DNA of 7,137 nucleotides from Nanobdellota archaeon (GTDB lineage Archaea; Nanobdellota; Nanobdellia; Woesearchaeales; GCA-2686295), in NCBI GenBank assembly GCA_018812505.1, contig JAHJDK010000172.1:1-7137 (forward strand). Direction: 5' to 3'. The position numbers and the translations under genes were made by a program. Below are positions 6,993 to 7,137 of the stretch, piece after piece. Position 1 is the first letter of the stretch, and each line of letters begins with the position of its first letter. A model generated the notes under the pieces. It saw only the letters and a program-made list of their open reading frames with translations, did not search any database and was not told the origin of the DNA.

Positions 6993-7137
6993 TTATTTTT
7001 TAGCAAACTTTTTTATCAATTCATCTATTTTGTTTTCTGGCCAGCCAACTTTGATTAGTGCTTCCTTTACTTCTTCTGCGGTGTGACCTGCATCTAGTTG
7101 TTTCTTGATGAAAGCTTCTAGCTGGTCATAATTCTCA
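6993..7137 (-). CDS. C-terminal end of an unidentified protein with a GWP helical tail (5' end beyond right edge)
   Basis: One frame stays open from the right edge to TAA at 6993-6995 and yields 47 residues beginning ENYDQLEAFIKKQLDAG and ending KKFAKK. It is Lys/Glu-rich with a helix-turn-helix-turn-helix rhythm: LEAFIKKQLDAG, HTAEEVKEALIKVGWPE, NKIDELIKKFA. From memory, short tails of the form 'I-x-x-x-l-x-x-G-h-s-x-e-e-i-x-x-x-L-x-x-x-G-W-p' are common at the ends of proteins in small-genome archaea, often next to membrane segments. They resemble a UBA- or SHOCT-like three-helix unit. The main body of the protein lies outside the window, so its function cannot be stated. Confidence 0.75.
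   Translation of the reverse strand, partial: ENYDQLEAFIKKQLDAGHTAEEVKEALIKVGWPENKIDELIKKFAKK

Overview
The window looks like DNA from an archaeon, most plausibly a small-genome lineage of the DPANN type (Woesearchaeota/Pacearchaeota-like). The evidence is a visibly AT-rich composition, a BRE/TATA-type promoter (TTTAAATA), run-of-T termination, a GGTG-type ribosome binding site, and large Asn-rich surface proteins crowded with N-glycosylation sequons. The lineage is inferred from these features and not proven by a marker gene.

Everything that can be supported as coding lies on the minus strand. Reading in the direction of transcription, from high to low coordinates, there are four parts. (1) The last 47 codons of a gene that enters at the right edge end at 6993 in a short charged helical tail with a GWP turn. 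(2) A 110-base intergenic stretch carries a triple T-run terminator (6964-6992), a TATA-type promoter (6928-6941) and a purine-rich ribosome binding site (6887-6898). (3) A complete 939-residue secreted subtilisin-family (S8) serine protease spans 4063-6882. (4) A second very large gene starts at 4066, overlaps the protease stop by four bases (ATGA) and stays open through the left edge, giving at least 1355 codons. It encodes an exported protein with a lipobox-like signal and an array of CARDB-like immunoglobulin-type modules.

Genes 3 and 4 form a tightly coupled two-gene transcription unit. The protease has a signal peptide, a long acidic/Asn-rich leader, an inhibitor-I9-like prodomain, a complete Asp/His/Asn/Ser catalytic set and C-terminal beta domains, but no membrane anchor. 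Its partner has a possible lipid anchor and a long chain of Ig-like modules. A reasonable inference is an envelope-bound protease system in which the second protein is a scaffold or holder. It may instead be the separated C-terminal half of what is one long polypeptide in relatives.

The most unusual structure is inside gene 4. Five modules end in a Trp-Thr-Pro signature at residues 562, 743, 927, 1117 and 1221. The three middle modules are each about 80 residues longer than the flanking two, because a second small beta domain appears to be inserted at the same place within each Ig-like fold.

No RNA gene, CRISPR array, insertion sequence or credible plus-strand gene was seen.
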